A stretch of DNA of 64,000 nt, from contig NZ_KK366025.1 of NCBI RefSeq assembly GCF_000686845.1, forward strand, positions 227,395-291,394, read 5' to 3'. Made by a program: the position numbers and the translations under genes. The notes under the pieces are model-generated. The model was not told the origin of the DNA. It saw only the letters and a program-made list of their open reading frames with translations, and did not search any database. Numbering within the stretch: the stretch's first letter is position 1; each line of letters begins with the position of its first letter. Of this stretch, positions 51,389 through 60,373 are shown piece after piece. The DNA comes from Paenibacillus sp. UNC451MF (GTDB taxonomy: Bacteria; Bacillota; Bacilli; Paenibacillales; NBRC-103111).

Positions 51389-53275
51389 TTACTTCCATAA
51401 CGACCAGTCTTTTGTATGACGTAACGTCTCGAGCCGAAATGCAGTCGGCCAAGCGACAAGCCACTCCGATACATCAAATGGCATACCCCAACGGGTATGA
51501 AAGAACCCTTCATCTTGACTTCCGGCTGGACGAGGTTTCCCTGATACTTCCAAGGTACCGTCAGAAACACCGATTGTTCCATTAACCCATGCCGCCTTCG
51601 CTCGCTGAATCCAGGTTTGATCGCCGGTAATCTCTCCTAATTTGAACCAATCAAGCACATAGTCAAGGGCATAAGGATCGATATGGTGATGCTGTGTTGA
51701 GACCGATGTACCGCCGAACGTATCATAAGCAAGCGCATGGAGCGCACTGCCCTCCGGATATCGCACCGTTTGATGCCATTGCCAGGTTGCCAAATACCAT
51801 GATGCATGTTCCGCCCATTGCAGATATTGAGCATTGTTCGTTGCTTCATATAAAGCTAACCCTGCTTTCAACAAAGGGATCGCCGACTCTTTATCTATAC
51901 AGTACGTATCTAAGGCACCTGCAGTTGTAAAACCGTCCTTGAGTAAATCTTGGATGTAAAATGTGTAACCATTCTCAGCTGCCTCCAAATATTTGTTTTC
52001 TTGCGTCATTTTGTATGCCTTTATTAATGGGGGGATCAGGGAACTACCGATCGTCCCTTCAGAATCCACCGATATTCCTCGATTGCTCCACGCTTTTCCT
52101 ATTTTCCCTTCCGGGCTCTGGCAGCTGATGGCAAAGTCGCAGATTCCTACAGCAATCTCTTTGTATTCGGGTTTAGCTCGCCCACATCGCTCGGCCAGTT
52201 CAAAGGCTTCGAAGAAATTCATGGCAGCAGCACCTAGATGGCATGCATCCTGAATTTCCCGAGCATCGGGAGCGCAGCTTAGAAGATAATCGAAATGGCA
52301 GCGAATCAACCCATTATCGAGACGTGCATATTGGGCCCAAGTATCCAAGGCAGCTATTCCCTTATCGAGCGAGCTGCTGTCGTTGTTTATCAAATAATCA
52401 TATAAGAGTGAATTGGCTAAAGAGATATTTTGACCCGTCCAGCCGATTTTATATCTCGAGGTTTTTCGTTGCGCCCACATTTCACCATTCCATTTTAACC
52501 CGATCGAAAAGCCTCTAAAGAGTCCATCCTCGGCCCATAAGCTGTCTTTCACATACTGGACTCCGAGCTCCCATATTTTGTCCGGAGAGTGCCACGCTTT
52601 CTGTTCACGGAAGTTCAGGCTCCATGCAGTATCTAACATTTTACTCCAAGCAGCTTTGGATTTGGTAAAGGGCTCTATGACTAAATAAGCGGTGAGACGG
52701 TATTCCAGTTCCGGTTCGGCAATCCACTGCTCCCGATAACCGTCACCATACCGGTCCCGGCCTACATAAGAAATAGGCGTTTCCTGAAGCGGCCAAATCA
52801 GATGATGGGCGGTGGATGCTTTCTCCGGCAAAAGGGAGCAGGAAAATCCGATTTCATTCTGTTTCCCGAAAAAAGCCACGGTCCACTTAGTTCCTTCAGA
52901 GTAGGTAGCCCCTGCAATAGGCGTTCGATGATAAGCAAATACCCATGCTTTACCTTCCTTTTCGAACCCCTTCGGCTCTAACCCTTTTCCCCATTCATTG
53001 CCGTTATAAGTGACAGCAGGAATCATCCCATAGGTAGTGGGATAAGCTGTCTGAAATCCCATCATCAGCTGTTCAATTCGGACAGGTTCACCCTTTGGAA
53101 TAGTGATGCAGCGCGTCCACTCAAACACACCCGATTCGATTTCCTTTATTTCATCCAAACACTGGATTCCAGACTGAACCTCAGAAAGAAGCGTACCGAT
53201 TGGTTCACCCCCACAGTGTAACTTAGTTTCATTCCATTCGTATTTCGACCCTGGCATCGTCTTGAATTTCATCAT
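51389..53275 (-). CDS. Unassigned 628-aa protein, probably an (alpha/alpha)-barrel glycan-active enzyme
   Basis: I do not recognise the family. No signal peptide. The N-terminal third (1-230) looks like a beta-sandwich: FEWTRCITIPKGEPVRIEQL, AWVFAYHRTPIAGATYSEGT. The rest is helical with repeated Trp- and Gly-containing turns typical of an (alpha/alpha)6 toroid: KIGWTGQNISLANSLLYDYL, GLIRCHFDYLLSCAPDAREI, DACHLGAAAMNFFEAFELAE, EHASWYLATWQWHQTV, STQHHHIDPYALDYVLDWF. This fold is used by lyases, unsaturated glucuronyl hydrolases and several GH families. Conserved-looking acidic or His clusters are at YDTFGGTSVSTQHHHIDPYA. It starts 1 bp after the sialidase-like gene ends, so the two are coupled and probably act on one glycan. 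Confidence 0.6.
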   Translation of the reverse strand: MMKFKTMPGSKYEWNETKLHCGGEPIGTLLSEVQSGIQCLDEIKEIESGVFEWTRCITIPKGEPVRIEQLMMGFQTAYPTTYGMIPAVTYNGNEWGKGLEPKGFEKEGKAWVFAYHRTPIAGATYSEGTKWTVAFFGKQNEIGFSCSLLPEKASTAHHLIWPLQETPISYVGRDRYGDGYREQWIAEPELEYRLTAYLVIEPFTKSKAAWSKMLDTAWSLNFREQKAWHSPDKIWELGVQYVKDSLWAEDGLFRGFSIGLKWNGEMWAQRKTSRYKIGWTGQNISLANSLLYDYLINNDSSSLDKGIAALDTWAQYARLDNGLIRCHFDYLLSCAPDAREIQDACHLGAAAMNFFEAFELAERCGRAKPEYKEIAVGICDFAISCQSPEGKIGKAWSNRGISVDSEGTIGSSLIPPLIKAYKMTQENKYLEAAENGYTFYIQDLLKDGFTTAGALDTYCIDKESAIPLLKAGLALYEATNNAQYLQWAEHASWYLATWQWHQTVRYPEGSALHALAYDTFGGTSVSTQHHHIDPYALDYVLDWFKLGEITGDQTWIQRAKAAWVNGTIGVSDGTLEVSGKPRPAGSQDEGFFHTRWGMPFDVSEWLVAWPTAFRLETLRHTKDWSLWK

Positions 53276-53276
53276 G

Positions 53277-54365
53277 CTACAATCCCCCGCGCCCGTCTTG
53301 TTTCACCCATTGCTCCGGAAGACGAACATATTTAATGGCTTTGCGCAAGTAAGAGTACGCTATATGTATAGAACCGTCTCGAGCAGCCATAATCGCGGGA
53401 TAAGAATAACCAATCGGGTGTTCCCGATGCTCCGCATCGGCCATTTGGATGTTTTTGTAGAAGGGCCATGTCACTCCGCCGTCTTCTGAAACCGCTATCG
53501 TAAGTGGGGTGCGAAGCGCTTTCTTGCGAAATTCCCCGTTCCTCTCGATCCATCGGAACTGATCCCGTTCCATCGTCGAATCATTATACACAAGCGCGAG
53601 ATGGCCGTTTTGCAGCTTACATAATTGAATGGAGGAATTGTTATTAGGCAGAACACTCTTCGTTGGAATAGTCCAGCTCCTCCCCTGATCTACGGAAATA
53701 CTGGTGTAGATCCGATCTGCATGCCGACTGCGGAACACTGCATAGAGCGAACCATCGTCCCGTTCGACCACACTCATTTGCACCCGGTGCAAGCTTCCTG
53801 TTACTTCATACTCCTGCCAGCTCCGTCCCTCATCGGATGAAATGAGGACGACGCTGTAGTGTCCGCCACTTTTGCAATAGTAAGCAGGAAGCAGCCAGTC
53901 ACCATTGCTTAACACAACCACCGGATGTCTCAGAAAGAGGCCGGGGCCGTCAAACAAAGTGACCGGGGCACTCCATGTGTGGCCGCGATCTTCCGACTGT
54001 CGGAGAATCACCTTCGCGCTTTTCTGATCGTGCGGCTCATTAGACGTATGTAACAGCCACACCTTCTTATCCGGGGCCTGAAACAAGATCGGATTTTGTT
54101 CCGAATGCTCGGAATCCACTGACATATCAACCGGCGAGGTCCATTGATTGCTCCCTGCCGGGAGCCTGGAGATTAACACGTTGGTATCTGGATTCCCCTC
54201 TCCACTGCCTGAGAACCAGACACAAAGCAAGTCGCCGTTGTCTAGCTCGAGCAAATTGGCACAATGACTATCAGGCTCATATAATATGGGCAGTAATGCT
54301 TCAACAACCTGAGGGTCATTCGCTACAGCAGACAATAAACCGTTAAACCTTTTCATAGCAGTCAC
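53277..54365 (-). CDS. BNR-repeat sialidase-like glycosidase
   Basis: 362-aa six-bladed beta-propeller of the sialidase superfamily (exo-alpha-sialidase/BNR_2 type), without signal peptide. Four Asp-box motifs are visible: SEDRGHTWSAP, SSDEGRSWQEY, SVDQGRSWTIP and SEDGGVTWPFY. Other family features are LELDNGDLLCVWFSGSGEG, LRHPVVVLSNGDWLLPAYY and YSYPAIMAARDGSIHIAYSY. Bacillota proteins of this group often act on rhamnosyl or uronyl links rather than sialic acid, so specificity is open. It is first in a transcript with the 628-aa enzyme (1 bp gap) and has a cre-like site about 150 bp upstream. Confidence 0.88.
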   Translation of the reverse strand: MTAMKRFNGLLSAVANDPQVVEALLPILYEPDSHCANLLELDNGDLLCVWFSGSGEGNPDTNVLISRLPAGSNQWTSPVDMSVDSEHSEQNPILFQAPDKKVWLLHTSNEPHDQKSAKVILRQSEDRGHTWSAPVTLFDGPGLFLRHPVVVLSNGDWLLPAYYCKSGGHYSVVLISSDEGRSWQEYEVTGSLHRVQMSVVERDDGSLYAVFRSRHADRIYTSISVDQGRSWTIPTKSVLPNNNSSIQLCKLQNGHLALVYNDSTMERDQFRWIERNGEFRKKALRTPLTIAVSEDGGVTWPFYKNIQMADAEHREHPIGYSYPAIMAARDGSIHIAYSYLRKAIKYVRLPEQWVKQDGRGGL

Positions 54366-54399
54366 CTATCCTTTACGAATTATGTTAAATGTTGTATAC

Positions 54400-54480
54400 A
54401 TGAAGACCCTGCAGAATCACGGCGGCTGTGTTTCCAAGCCCAAACATTAACCCATCGACCCTACCCGCACGCGGCTAATT
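54400..54480 (-). pseudogene. Possible N-terminal remnant of a Gfo/Idh/MocA-type oxidoreductase
   Basis: In the 212-bp gap upstream of the sialidase-like gene, the minus strand reads SRVRVGSMG and, after a frame change, GLGNTAAVILQG, resembling the nucleotide-binding start of this dehydrogenase family (RVGxxGLGNTA). Only about 25 codons are present and the identification is tentative; chance is possible. Confidence 0.25.
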
Positions 54481-54512
54481 ACGATACTCATGGTTCACTT
54501 TCCCTGCACCAA

Positions 54513-54526
54513 TGTAAGCGTTGTCG
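54513..54526 (-). promoter_or_regulatory. cre-like site
   Basis: TGTAAGCGTTGTCG on the plus strand matches the cre consensus TGWAANCGNTNWCA in all but the last base, between the dehydrogenase gene and the sialidase-like operon. CcpA control of the sialidase-like operon is plausible. Confidence 0.45.
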
Positions 54527-54577
54527 AAACTTCCAACATACGACCTGAATGATATCCTTCATGTATTTTCACCTTAT

Positions 54578-55660
54578 TTACAGCAGAATGTTTCGCCTTT
54601 TCAAAACATCCTCTACCCTGACAACCTGACCTGTTATCATAGATTCCTCCATTGCTTCCATAATGGCAATAGTTCGTATGCCTTCCTTCAAGTCCGGTTT
54701 TGGATGACTGCCTTCATTCATATAGTCAGCAAATTCTTCAATATAGTTCTGATATTCTCCCGCATGATGACTCTCGCCCTCAAAACGGAAATAATAATCA
54801 TATTTCTCATCATACGTATGTAATTTAGCTTTTTTTTGAATCGGTTCGAAATTGGTGTAGTAAGCAAGTTTGGGATATCCGGCTCTACTGATCCCTTTTG
54901 TTCCTGTTAGGGTACAGCTGATTGCTTGTTGTACATCCCTGCCTAGAGTTGGAGCTGCATAAACTCCGCTAACGCTAGCGCACTTTCCTTCCCTATCTTT
55001 CAAAATAAACTTCATCGTATCTGAAGCTGATAAGCTGTATTCCTTAGTATTTTGGCTTACAACCCCTACACCATACACTTCTTCAATATAGGGCATATAC
55101 CACACTGCCAGATCGACTGCATGGATCATAAAATTATACATCCAGGAAAAGCCTTTTTGATGGCTCCAGCCTTTATCCAAGAACCACCGGGCATCACTGA
55201 TATAGTGAGTGTCAACCGTAATCAACTCACCATGTAATCCATTTTCAAAATCTTTTTTTTGCATCATCAAAGGTTCAAAATATCTTGAGCTTTGTCCTAC
55301 GAACACGCTTTTCCCGGATTTTTGTTGAGCATCTAATAGATCGTTGGCTTGTTCAAGGGAAATCATCAGAGGCTTGGTGCAAATCACATGTTTTCCAGCT
55401 TCTAGCGCTTGCTTGATATGCTCAGCGTGAAGTTGATCTGGTGTATAAATGCCTATGACATCAATGGATGGATCAGAAAGAAGATCTTCATACTTCAATG
55501 TATATCTGGGAAATTGGAACTCGCTGCACCTTTTCATGCAGAGTTCTTCGTTCAAATCACATATGTTGCCCAGCACCCATTTTTCGCTCTGCAAAGCAGC
55601 TGAAATAATACTTCTTCCCTCACCTAGTCCTAATACACCAAGTGTCCAAATTTTGCTCAT
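54578..55660 (-). CDS. Gfo/Idh/MocA-family oxidoreductase
   Basis: 360-aa NAD(P)-dependent sugar or inositol dehydrogenase-like enzyme. Rossmann start KIWTLGVLGLGEGRSIISAA, DVIGIYTPDQLHAEHIKQAL, and the catalytic-loop equivalent of EKP as ICTKPLMISLEQAN (the Lys is kept). The C-terminal alpha/beta domain has YNFMIHAVDLAVWYMPYIEE, the usual His-Asp position. Cytoplasmic. Ribosome site GGAGG six to seven bases upstream. It diverges in function from the decayed paralogue at 21390 (different subgroup, no Cys-rich insert). The AraC-type gene upstream on the same strand (73 bp) is the likely regulator. Confidence 0.93.
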   Translation of the reverse strand: MSKIWTLGVLGLGEGRSIISAALQSEKWVLGNICDLNEELCMKRCSEFQFPRYTLKYEDLLSDPSIDVIGIYTPDQLHAEHIKQALEAGKHVICTKPLMISLEQANDLLDAQQKSGKSVFVGQSSRYFEPLMMQKKDFENGLHGELITVDTHYISDARWFLDKGWSHQKGFSWMYNFMIHAVDLAVWYMPYIEEVYGVGVVSQNTKEYSLSASDTMKFILKDREGKCASVSGVYAAPTLGRDVQQAISCTLTGTKGISRAGYPKLAYYTNFEPIQKKAKLHTYDEKYDYYFRFEGESHHAGEYQNYIEEFADYMNEGSHPKPDLKEGIRTIAIMEAMEESMITGQVVRVEDVLKRRNILL

Positions 55661-55733
55661 ATGGCTAACCTCCGGCTTTAAGTGCTTCCCAAGGTTATTT
55701 TAACAATTCTTCCTTTATGATGCTTTAAGCAGA

Positions 55734-56597
55734 TTATGAACTATTTGAACTATATTTCGATTCTTCTCTATATGCTCTCGGTGAAATACTAAGAATTCGC
55801 TTAAATACCCTATTAAAATAAGACGTGCTGTTAAAGCCAGATAATGAGGCAATTTCAGTTATTGGAAGACTTGTCGTTTTTAAAAGCTTACATCCATGGT
55901 TTACTCGAACTTGTTCAATATATTCAAAAAGAGTAATGCCCATGGCATCTTTAAAATAGGTACATAAATAAGTCTTACTCATCCTTATCCTTTCCGCTAA
56001 TATCCCAAGCTCTATAGGGCTGTCAAAATGACTATGAATATAATCCATAACCGGCCGAATTCTTTCGTGGAATCTATGATGGTTCTTCACATCTATACCC
56101 AATTCATCATTTTTCTTATAATATCTCACCAGCTTGGAAAGGAACAACATAATGGTAGCTTTAACAACCATCTCCCATCCAATTTCTCTACTATCGTATT
56201 CAATGACTATTTTTTCGAGAGAATGACATAATTCCTTGTAACTGTCACTCTCTGTTCGTATCCGATTGGAGAATTGTGGGCTGCGGTCAAAAAACGGTCC
56301 TAAAAAATGGTAATCAAAGGGCTGCTCCCAAATAAATTTAAGATCAAATACCATAACAATCATCTCAATGGCTTCCTCATGAACCGCCATATGCCTTTCC
56401 GAGTTGTTGATAATAAAAATATCACCCGGCTGAATGGGATAATGCTTCTCTTCAATTATGTAATAACCAGTTCCTTGTACAATTAAATTGATTTCCAAGC
56501 ACTCATGACAATGAATTAAGGCTTGCCTAGATTTAATCCGAAGAAGCTTAAAAGGAAATTCTTTAGGCAATTCAATATGTTCTTTAATATAATTCAT
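55734..56597 (-). CDS. AraC-family transcriptional regulator
   Basis: 287-aa regulator. Cupin domain: LIHCHECLEINLIVQGTGYY, IQPGDIFIINNSERHMAVHE; DNA-binding domain: PIELGILAERIRMSKTYLCT, YFKDAMGITLFEYIEQVRVN, LPITEIASLSGFNSTSYFNR. Start at ATG 56597 with AAGGATGG upstream. It lies 73 bp upstream of the Gfo/Idh/MocA dehydrogenase gene, same strand, and diverges from the copper-amine-oxidase-domain gene. Confidence 0.93.
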   Translation of the reverse strand: MNYIKEHIELPKEFPFKLLRIKSRQALIHCHECLEINLIVQGTGYYIIEEKHYPIQPGDIFIINNSERHMAVHEEAIEMIVMVFDLKFIWEQPFDYHFLGPFFDRSPQFSNRIRTESDSYKELCHSLEKIVIEYDSREIGWEMVVKATIMLFLSKLVRYYKKNDELGIDVKNHHRFHERIRPVMDYIHSHFDSPIELGILAERIRMSKTYLCTYFKDAMGITLFEYIEQVRVNHGCKLLKTTSLPITEIASLSGFNSTSYFNRVFKRILSISPRAYREESKYSSNSS

Positions 56598-56718
56598 GGT
56601 CCACCATCCTTGTTATGTCAATTAAGATGAAACCTCCCATTTGATTACTTTACTAATATTACACTAACCTCATTCGCAAAAGTATATAGTCTTACCAGTT
56701 AGGTAGATCATGTTTCAG

Positions 56719-56756
56719 GCATCTTCCCTAGTATAGGGTGGATGCTTTTTTCTTTT
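56719..56756 (+). terminator. Plus-strand terminator or attenuator hairpin
   Basis: GCATC-TT-CCCTA-GTA-TAGGG-TG-GATGC stem followed by TTTTTTCTTTT. It lies about 120 bp upstream of the plus-strand gene at 56876, with no plus-strand gene ending nearby, so it may attenuate that gene's leader. Confidence 0.65.
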
Positions 56757-56875
56757 ACAACTGGTACTATTACATAGTGTCATATATATCCAATACCTGT
56801 TTATAAAGGGATATACATAGGAATTTAAAACTATTATTAGTGGCACTTAAATCTAAAAAGGAAGGTCAATCGCTT

Positions 56876-58348
56876 ATGAAAAAGTATTTACAACGTTTTA
56901 TCATCATGATGATGTCGTTAACTCTGATGTTCTCGTCGTCATTCCCTGTTTTTGCAGCCGAGTCGGCCCAGAAAACAGGCGTAAATATGGGGATTGGAAT
57001 TTTCATTAATGGTACTATGCTCGTTCCTCTACGCAATATTGCCGATGCTTTGAACACTGAAATTACATGGAATGAGAAGGAGCAGTCGATAACCCTGAAA
57101 AGAGAAGGGGCTTCGGTGTTCATGAAAATCGGTGATTCCACCGTGCAAGTGAACGGCCAAACAAAAACGTTGGAGGTTCCACCACAAATAGAGGATGGAC
57201 AAACGTTCGTGCCTTTGCGTTTAATCGGCGAAGCATTTGGCGCCAACGTAGAATGGAATGCAGAAAAACAATACGCGACTGTGCAAACCAAAGACAAAGC
57301 ATTATACATAAGTGGTTTTCCCTATTTTGAATGGGAAGGTAATCATTTTGTTTATATGGGCGATTTGGAAAATGGACTCCCCCAAGGAGAGGGATCTGCA
57401 GTATTAGGCACTAGTTTCACTAATGATGTGTGGTATACCGGGCCCTGGGATCAGGGAAAGCCTGTTAATCTGCTTAACGACGATTACAAAATTTATGTTA
57501 ATGGAGATTATTTAAAATCGGACTATCCACCCATCGTTCGTAATGATGTTGTCTACATACCATTATGGTCGCTCTTAAGCAAACTTAGAATGTCGGCTCA
57601 ACCTATTGGGGATGTTCTGCGAATCAATCATCCAAATCGGATCATACTGATCGGCTCCAACAGTACAGCCATATCCTACTTTGGTGGAAAGATGGATCCT
57701 CATTTGGACCGCATGTCCTATCCGATTATTTCAGAGCAAGAAGTGCTATATGCACCGATTTCGTTCTTAACCGATTATTTGGACATGCAGACCGCTTGGG
57801 GAGATAATCATCGAATCGATATCACAGCCGGAGATTTTACAAAAGACATCTCCTGGGGTGATAATAACAAAATTAACTCTGCAGCTAAGCAGCTTCAGTT
57901 AGATATCGTTATGGAAACCTTTTGGAAACAGAACGCGGACTCCTTATGGAGCGGTGACCTTCCTTATCCTAGTGACATTAAACCTGAGGATCGATTTAAT
58001 CAGTATGAAAAGTTATCTGTTATTAGCTACAGCGGTTTGGAAGCGACTTTAAGCAATGGTAGCAAAACCATCCGATTTAAATTTTCTGTGCCGAGTTCCT
58101 TAACAGGAGCACTTTATATAGGGGATCCATTAGCAGGTTTCGACTGGTCTGAAGATATAAAGGACCTGATTAGGCGAAAAAAGGTACGCATCGATATGAC
58201 AAAGGATCAGGTCCTAATGTCCTGGGGAAAACCCGATAGTGTCAATGTTTACGGAACCATGGAGCAATGGGTCTACCGTTATGGCTCTAGTTTTGGAGCT
58301 CAGTACTTATACTTTACTAAAGGAGTACTTACATCCACACAAAGTTAG
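56876..58348 (+). CDS. Secreted protein with copper-amine-oxidase N-terminal-like domain
   Basis: About 490-aa exported protein from ATG 56876 (AGGAAGG ten bases upstream; an in-frame GTG at 56840 lacks a site). Signal peptide IIMMMSLTLMFSSSFPVFAA. Residues 30-140 are the copper-amine-oxidase N-terminal-like domain, common in Paenibacillus cell-surface proteins: LVPLRNIADALNTEITWNEK, FVPLRLIGEAFGANVEWNAE; this domain is not itself catalytic. A MORN-like stretch (WEGNHFVYMGDLENGLPQGE) and a second similar domain (VRNDVVYIPLWSLLSKLRMS) follow, then a tail with ATLSNGSKTIRFKFSVPSSL. Likely a wall-associated structural or binding protein. It is monocistronic, with a terminator at 58435. Confidence 0.87.
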   Translation: MKKYLQRFIIMMMSLTLMFSSSFPVFAAESAQKTGVNMGIGIFINGTMLVPLRNIADALNTEITWNEKEQSITLKREGASVFMKIGDSTVQVNGQTKTLEVPPQIEDGQTFVPLRLIGEAFGANVEWNAEKQYATVQTKDKALYISGFPYFEWEGNHFVYMGDLENGLPQGEGSAVLGTSFTNDVWYTGPWDQGKPVNLLNDDYKIYVNGDYLKSDYPPIVRNDVVYIPLWSLLSKLRMSAQPIGDVLRINHPNRIILIGSNSTAISYFGGKMDPHLDRMSYPIISEQEVLYAPISFLTDYLDMQTAWGDNHRIDITAGDFTKDISWGDNNKINSAAKQLQLDIVMETFWKQNADSLWSGDLPYPSDIKPEDRFNQYEKLSVISYSGLEATLSNGSKTIRFKFSVPSSLTGALYIGDPLAGFDWSEDIKDLIRRKKVRIDMTKDQVLMSWGKPDSVNVYGTMEQWVYRYGSSFGAQYLYFTKGVLTSTQS

Positions 58349-58434
58349 AAAACAGTATATATTGTAAAATGAGCTGCAATTATATCGGCAAGATCTAGTT
58401 CCATTGAGTTACTTTGCCTTTCTTGCCAATAAAA

Positions 58435-58470
58435 AAAGAGCATTTGCCACGGCAAACTGCTCTTTTTTTT
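58435..58470. terminator. Bidirectional terminator
   Basis: GAGCA-T-TTGCC / GGCAA-AC-TGCTC stem flanked by an A-run (58431-58437) and a T-run (58463-58470), between the convergent copper-amine-oxidase-domain gene and the orphan binding-protein gene. Both strands have the T-run required. Confidence 0.88.
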
Positions 58471-58534
58471 CATCGAACTAACCATTGGCCGTAAGCTTAA
58501 TCTCAACTATATGTCCATCCACTTTTCCATATCT

Positions 58535-59812
58535 TTAATGTGCTAATAGCATTTTATTGATTTTTTCTTCCAGAACCCGCAAAGCCGTGTTGACATCTTT
58601 TTGTCCCGACAAGACCTCAGCATACTCAGCATCCAGAAGCTTGCGCGCATCTTGATAATATGGATGGAACACGATGCCGGGAGCAGGCTGACTTTTGAAG
58701 ATCGACCGCACATCGACATCCTTCAGATACTCCGTACCGAATTGTTTTTGAAGTTCCGGGTCCGCGAGCGGCGACAGCCGGGCCAATGATTTGGAAGCCA
58801 TCATCTGCACTTCGTTGGAGGTTAGCACTTCGACCACCTTCATAGCCGCATCCTTGTGTTGGCTCTGCTTCGTCACAACAATGACGTGCTCATCCACCAT
58901 GCCATAAGTATTGGGCAGCTCTTTGTAGTTTGGATATTGCGCGACACCCACCCGAAATCTCTGCTCTTCAACCACTTTCTTGATATTCTGAAAAGCATCG
59001 CCAACCACTGCGAACATAGCCACTTCACCCTTGTAAAAATCTTTGTTGGGGTAATTGCCGGGGATTGTCTGAATGCGGTAGCCCAAATTAAATATTTCTT
59101 TCCAAGTATCGTTGTTGACGTTGGCTCTGTCTTTCTGTGTGGTTTTGTCTTTCTCGATTAGGGTCGGCGACCAGGGAAATGAGATGCGGGTTATTTTCTC
59201 GATATTTAACCCCTGGTACTGCTGGCCGTTATCTATCCGCGTCATTTTCTTACCCAACTCCGTCGCGTCTTCCCATGTCATTCCATCCTTTGGGTAAGGA
59301 ACTCCGAATTTGTCAAACAAATCTTTGTTGTAAAACAAGGCATAAGTCTGGGCGAAATACGGAATGGCGTACAGTTCTCCTTTTTCAGAATTAACCCGGA
59401 GTGCATCCAAGTAAACCGTATTGAAGCGGCCCAAATCGTAATTATGCTTCTTCAGGAGAGGCGTCATATCCTCCACTAAATCCAGATTTCTCAAAATCGG
59501 CAAGTTGTTGTGCACATAGGTCAGCACATCCGGGGTTTCACCGGCGGCGATCAGCTCCTCAAGTTTGCCATTTTGGAGTTCAATCGTAATATTCGGGTAC
59601 TTTTTGGCCATTGGTTCGACCACCAGCGTTTGGAATAGCTCATCACTCATGGAAGCAGCGCGAAGAACCTTGATTGTGACAGGTTTGGAAACATCCTCTA
59701 ACGAATCCTTGGCCTCGGCACTCTTGGAATCGGGACCGGCATTTTGGGACGCACATCCGGCAAACACAAAGCACATGAGGACTGATGTCATCCTTGCTAT
59801 TTGTCGAATCAT
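58535..59812 (-). CDS. Family-1 extracellular solute-binding lipoprotein (sugar), orphan
   Basis: 425-aa lipoprotein. Signal MTSVLMCFVFAGC with lipobox Cys19; core KPVTIKVLRAASMSDELFQT, LFYNKDLFDKFGVPYPKDGM followed by TWEDATELGKKM, tail DVNTALRVLEEKINKMLL. Fourth member of the paralogous set in this window. It stands alone, convergent with the copper-amine-oxidase-domain gene, with about 560 bp of mostly non-coding DNA upstream. A cre-like site lies 23 bp upstream of its ATG. No permease, kinase or regulator gene adjoins. Confidence 0.92.
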   Translation of the reverse strand: MIRQIARMTSVLMCFVFAGCASQNAGPDSKSAEAKDSLEDVSKPVTIKVLRAASMSDELFQTLVVEPMAKKYPNITIELQNGKLEELIAAGETPDVLTYVHNNLPILRNLDLVEDMTPLLKKHNYDLGRFNTVYLDALRVNSEKGELYAIPYFAQTYALFYNKDLFDKFGVPYPKDGMTWEDATELGKKMTRIDNGQQYQGLNIEKITRISFPWSPTLIEKDKTTQKDRANVNNDTWKEIFNLGYRIQTIPGNYPNKDFYKGEVAMFAVVGDAFQNIKKVVEEQRFRVGVAQYPNYKELPNTYGMVDEHVIVVTKQSQHKDAAMKVVEVLTSNEVQMMASKSLARLSPLADPELQKQFGTEYLKDVDVRSIFKSQPAPGIVFHPYYQDARKLLDAEYAEVLSGQKDVNTALRVLEEKINKMLLAH

Positions 59813-60373
59813 CGAAATACCCCCTTACACCTTATATAAAGCGCTTACATTTTTCTCCTAAAAGATTAACAACTTGCTTCGGATGACAACATCCTTTAGC
59901 TTAGCTGCCAAACTTTTGTATCGTTCATGATCGCCCCCTAATATGTTATAAAGTAATTATATGATCATAGTTCAAAAGAAGAATATAAGATATCATATTC
60001 CATTATTATACAATTGGTATAACTATTTCCTCAAGTCTAACATATTTAAGAAAGATAATTTTCATAAGATCATTATGAATCGTCTCTTCTCTATTAAGCA
60101 CTGGACAGAAATCGGAAATGTGTGCCATTTGCAGAAGTAATGCTAAAATAATAAGCACATAACTACCAAAACCCCGTATAAAAACACGGGGTTTTGGCTT
60201 TGAACGATCCCCAGTAGACTGATAATGAATGCGTCCCTCTGTAGCTCCGCTAACCACAAGCACGGTAGCAAAAAGCAGTTGGATTGTAACATATATCAGT
60301 TAATCGGCTATCGCTTTTATTTATCCTGCGATAGGAGCTTCAGACCATTAAAAGCATCCACACGCGAAGGAAT
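59813..60373. other. Largely non-coding region with a hairpin
   Basis: 560 bp between the orphan binding-protein gene and the queuosine-precursor transporter gene. It holds the cre-like site and a strong hairpin AAAACCCCGT / ACGGGGTTTT (60168-60195) with T residues on both strands, probably a terminator. An 85-codon frame on the minus strand (60006-60263) runs through this hairpin and has no clear ribosome site, so I do not count it as a gene. From 60196 to 60373 nothing stands out except a short repeat of the word CGATAG. Confidence 0.5.
59835..59849 (-). promoter_or_regulatory. cre-like site
   Basis: On the minus strand TGTAAGCGCTTTATA: the left half fits the cre consensus fully and the right half poorly (TATA instead of CA). 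It lies 23 bp upstream of the orphan binding-protein start, where CcpA would block transcription. Confidence 0.4.

Noticed and set aside
60006-60263. 85-codon minus-strand open frame before the queuosine-precursor transporter
   Set aside because: It runs through a strong CCCCG/CGGGG hairpin with T-runs, has no convincing ribosome site and resembles no family.
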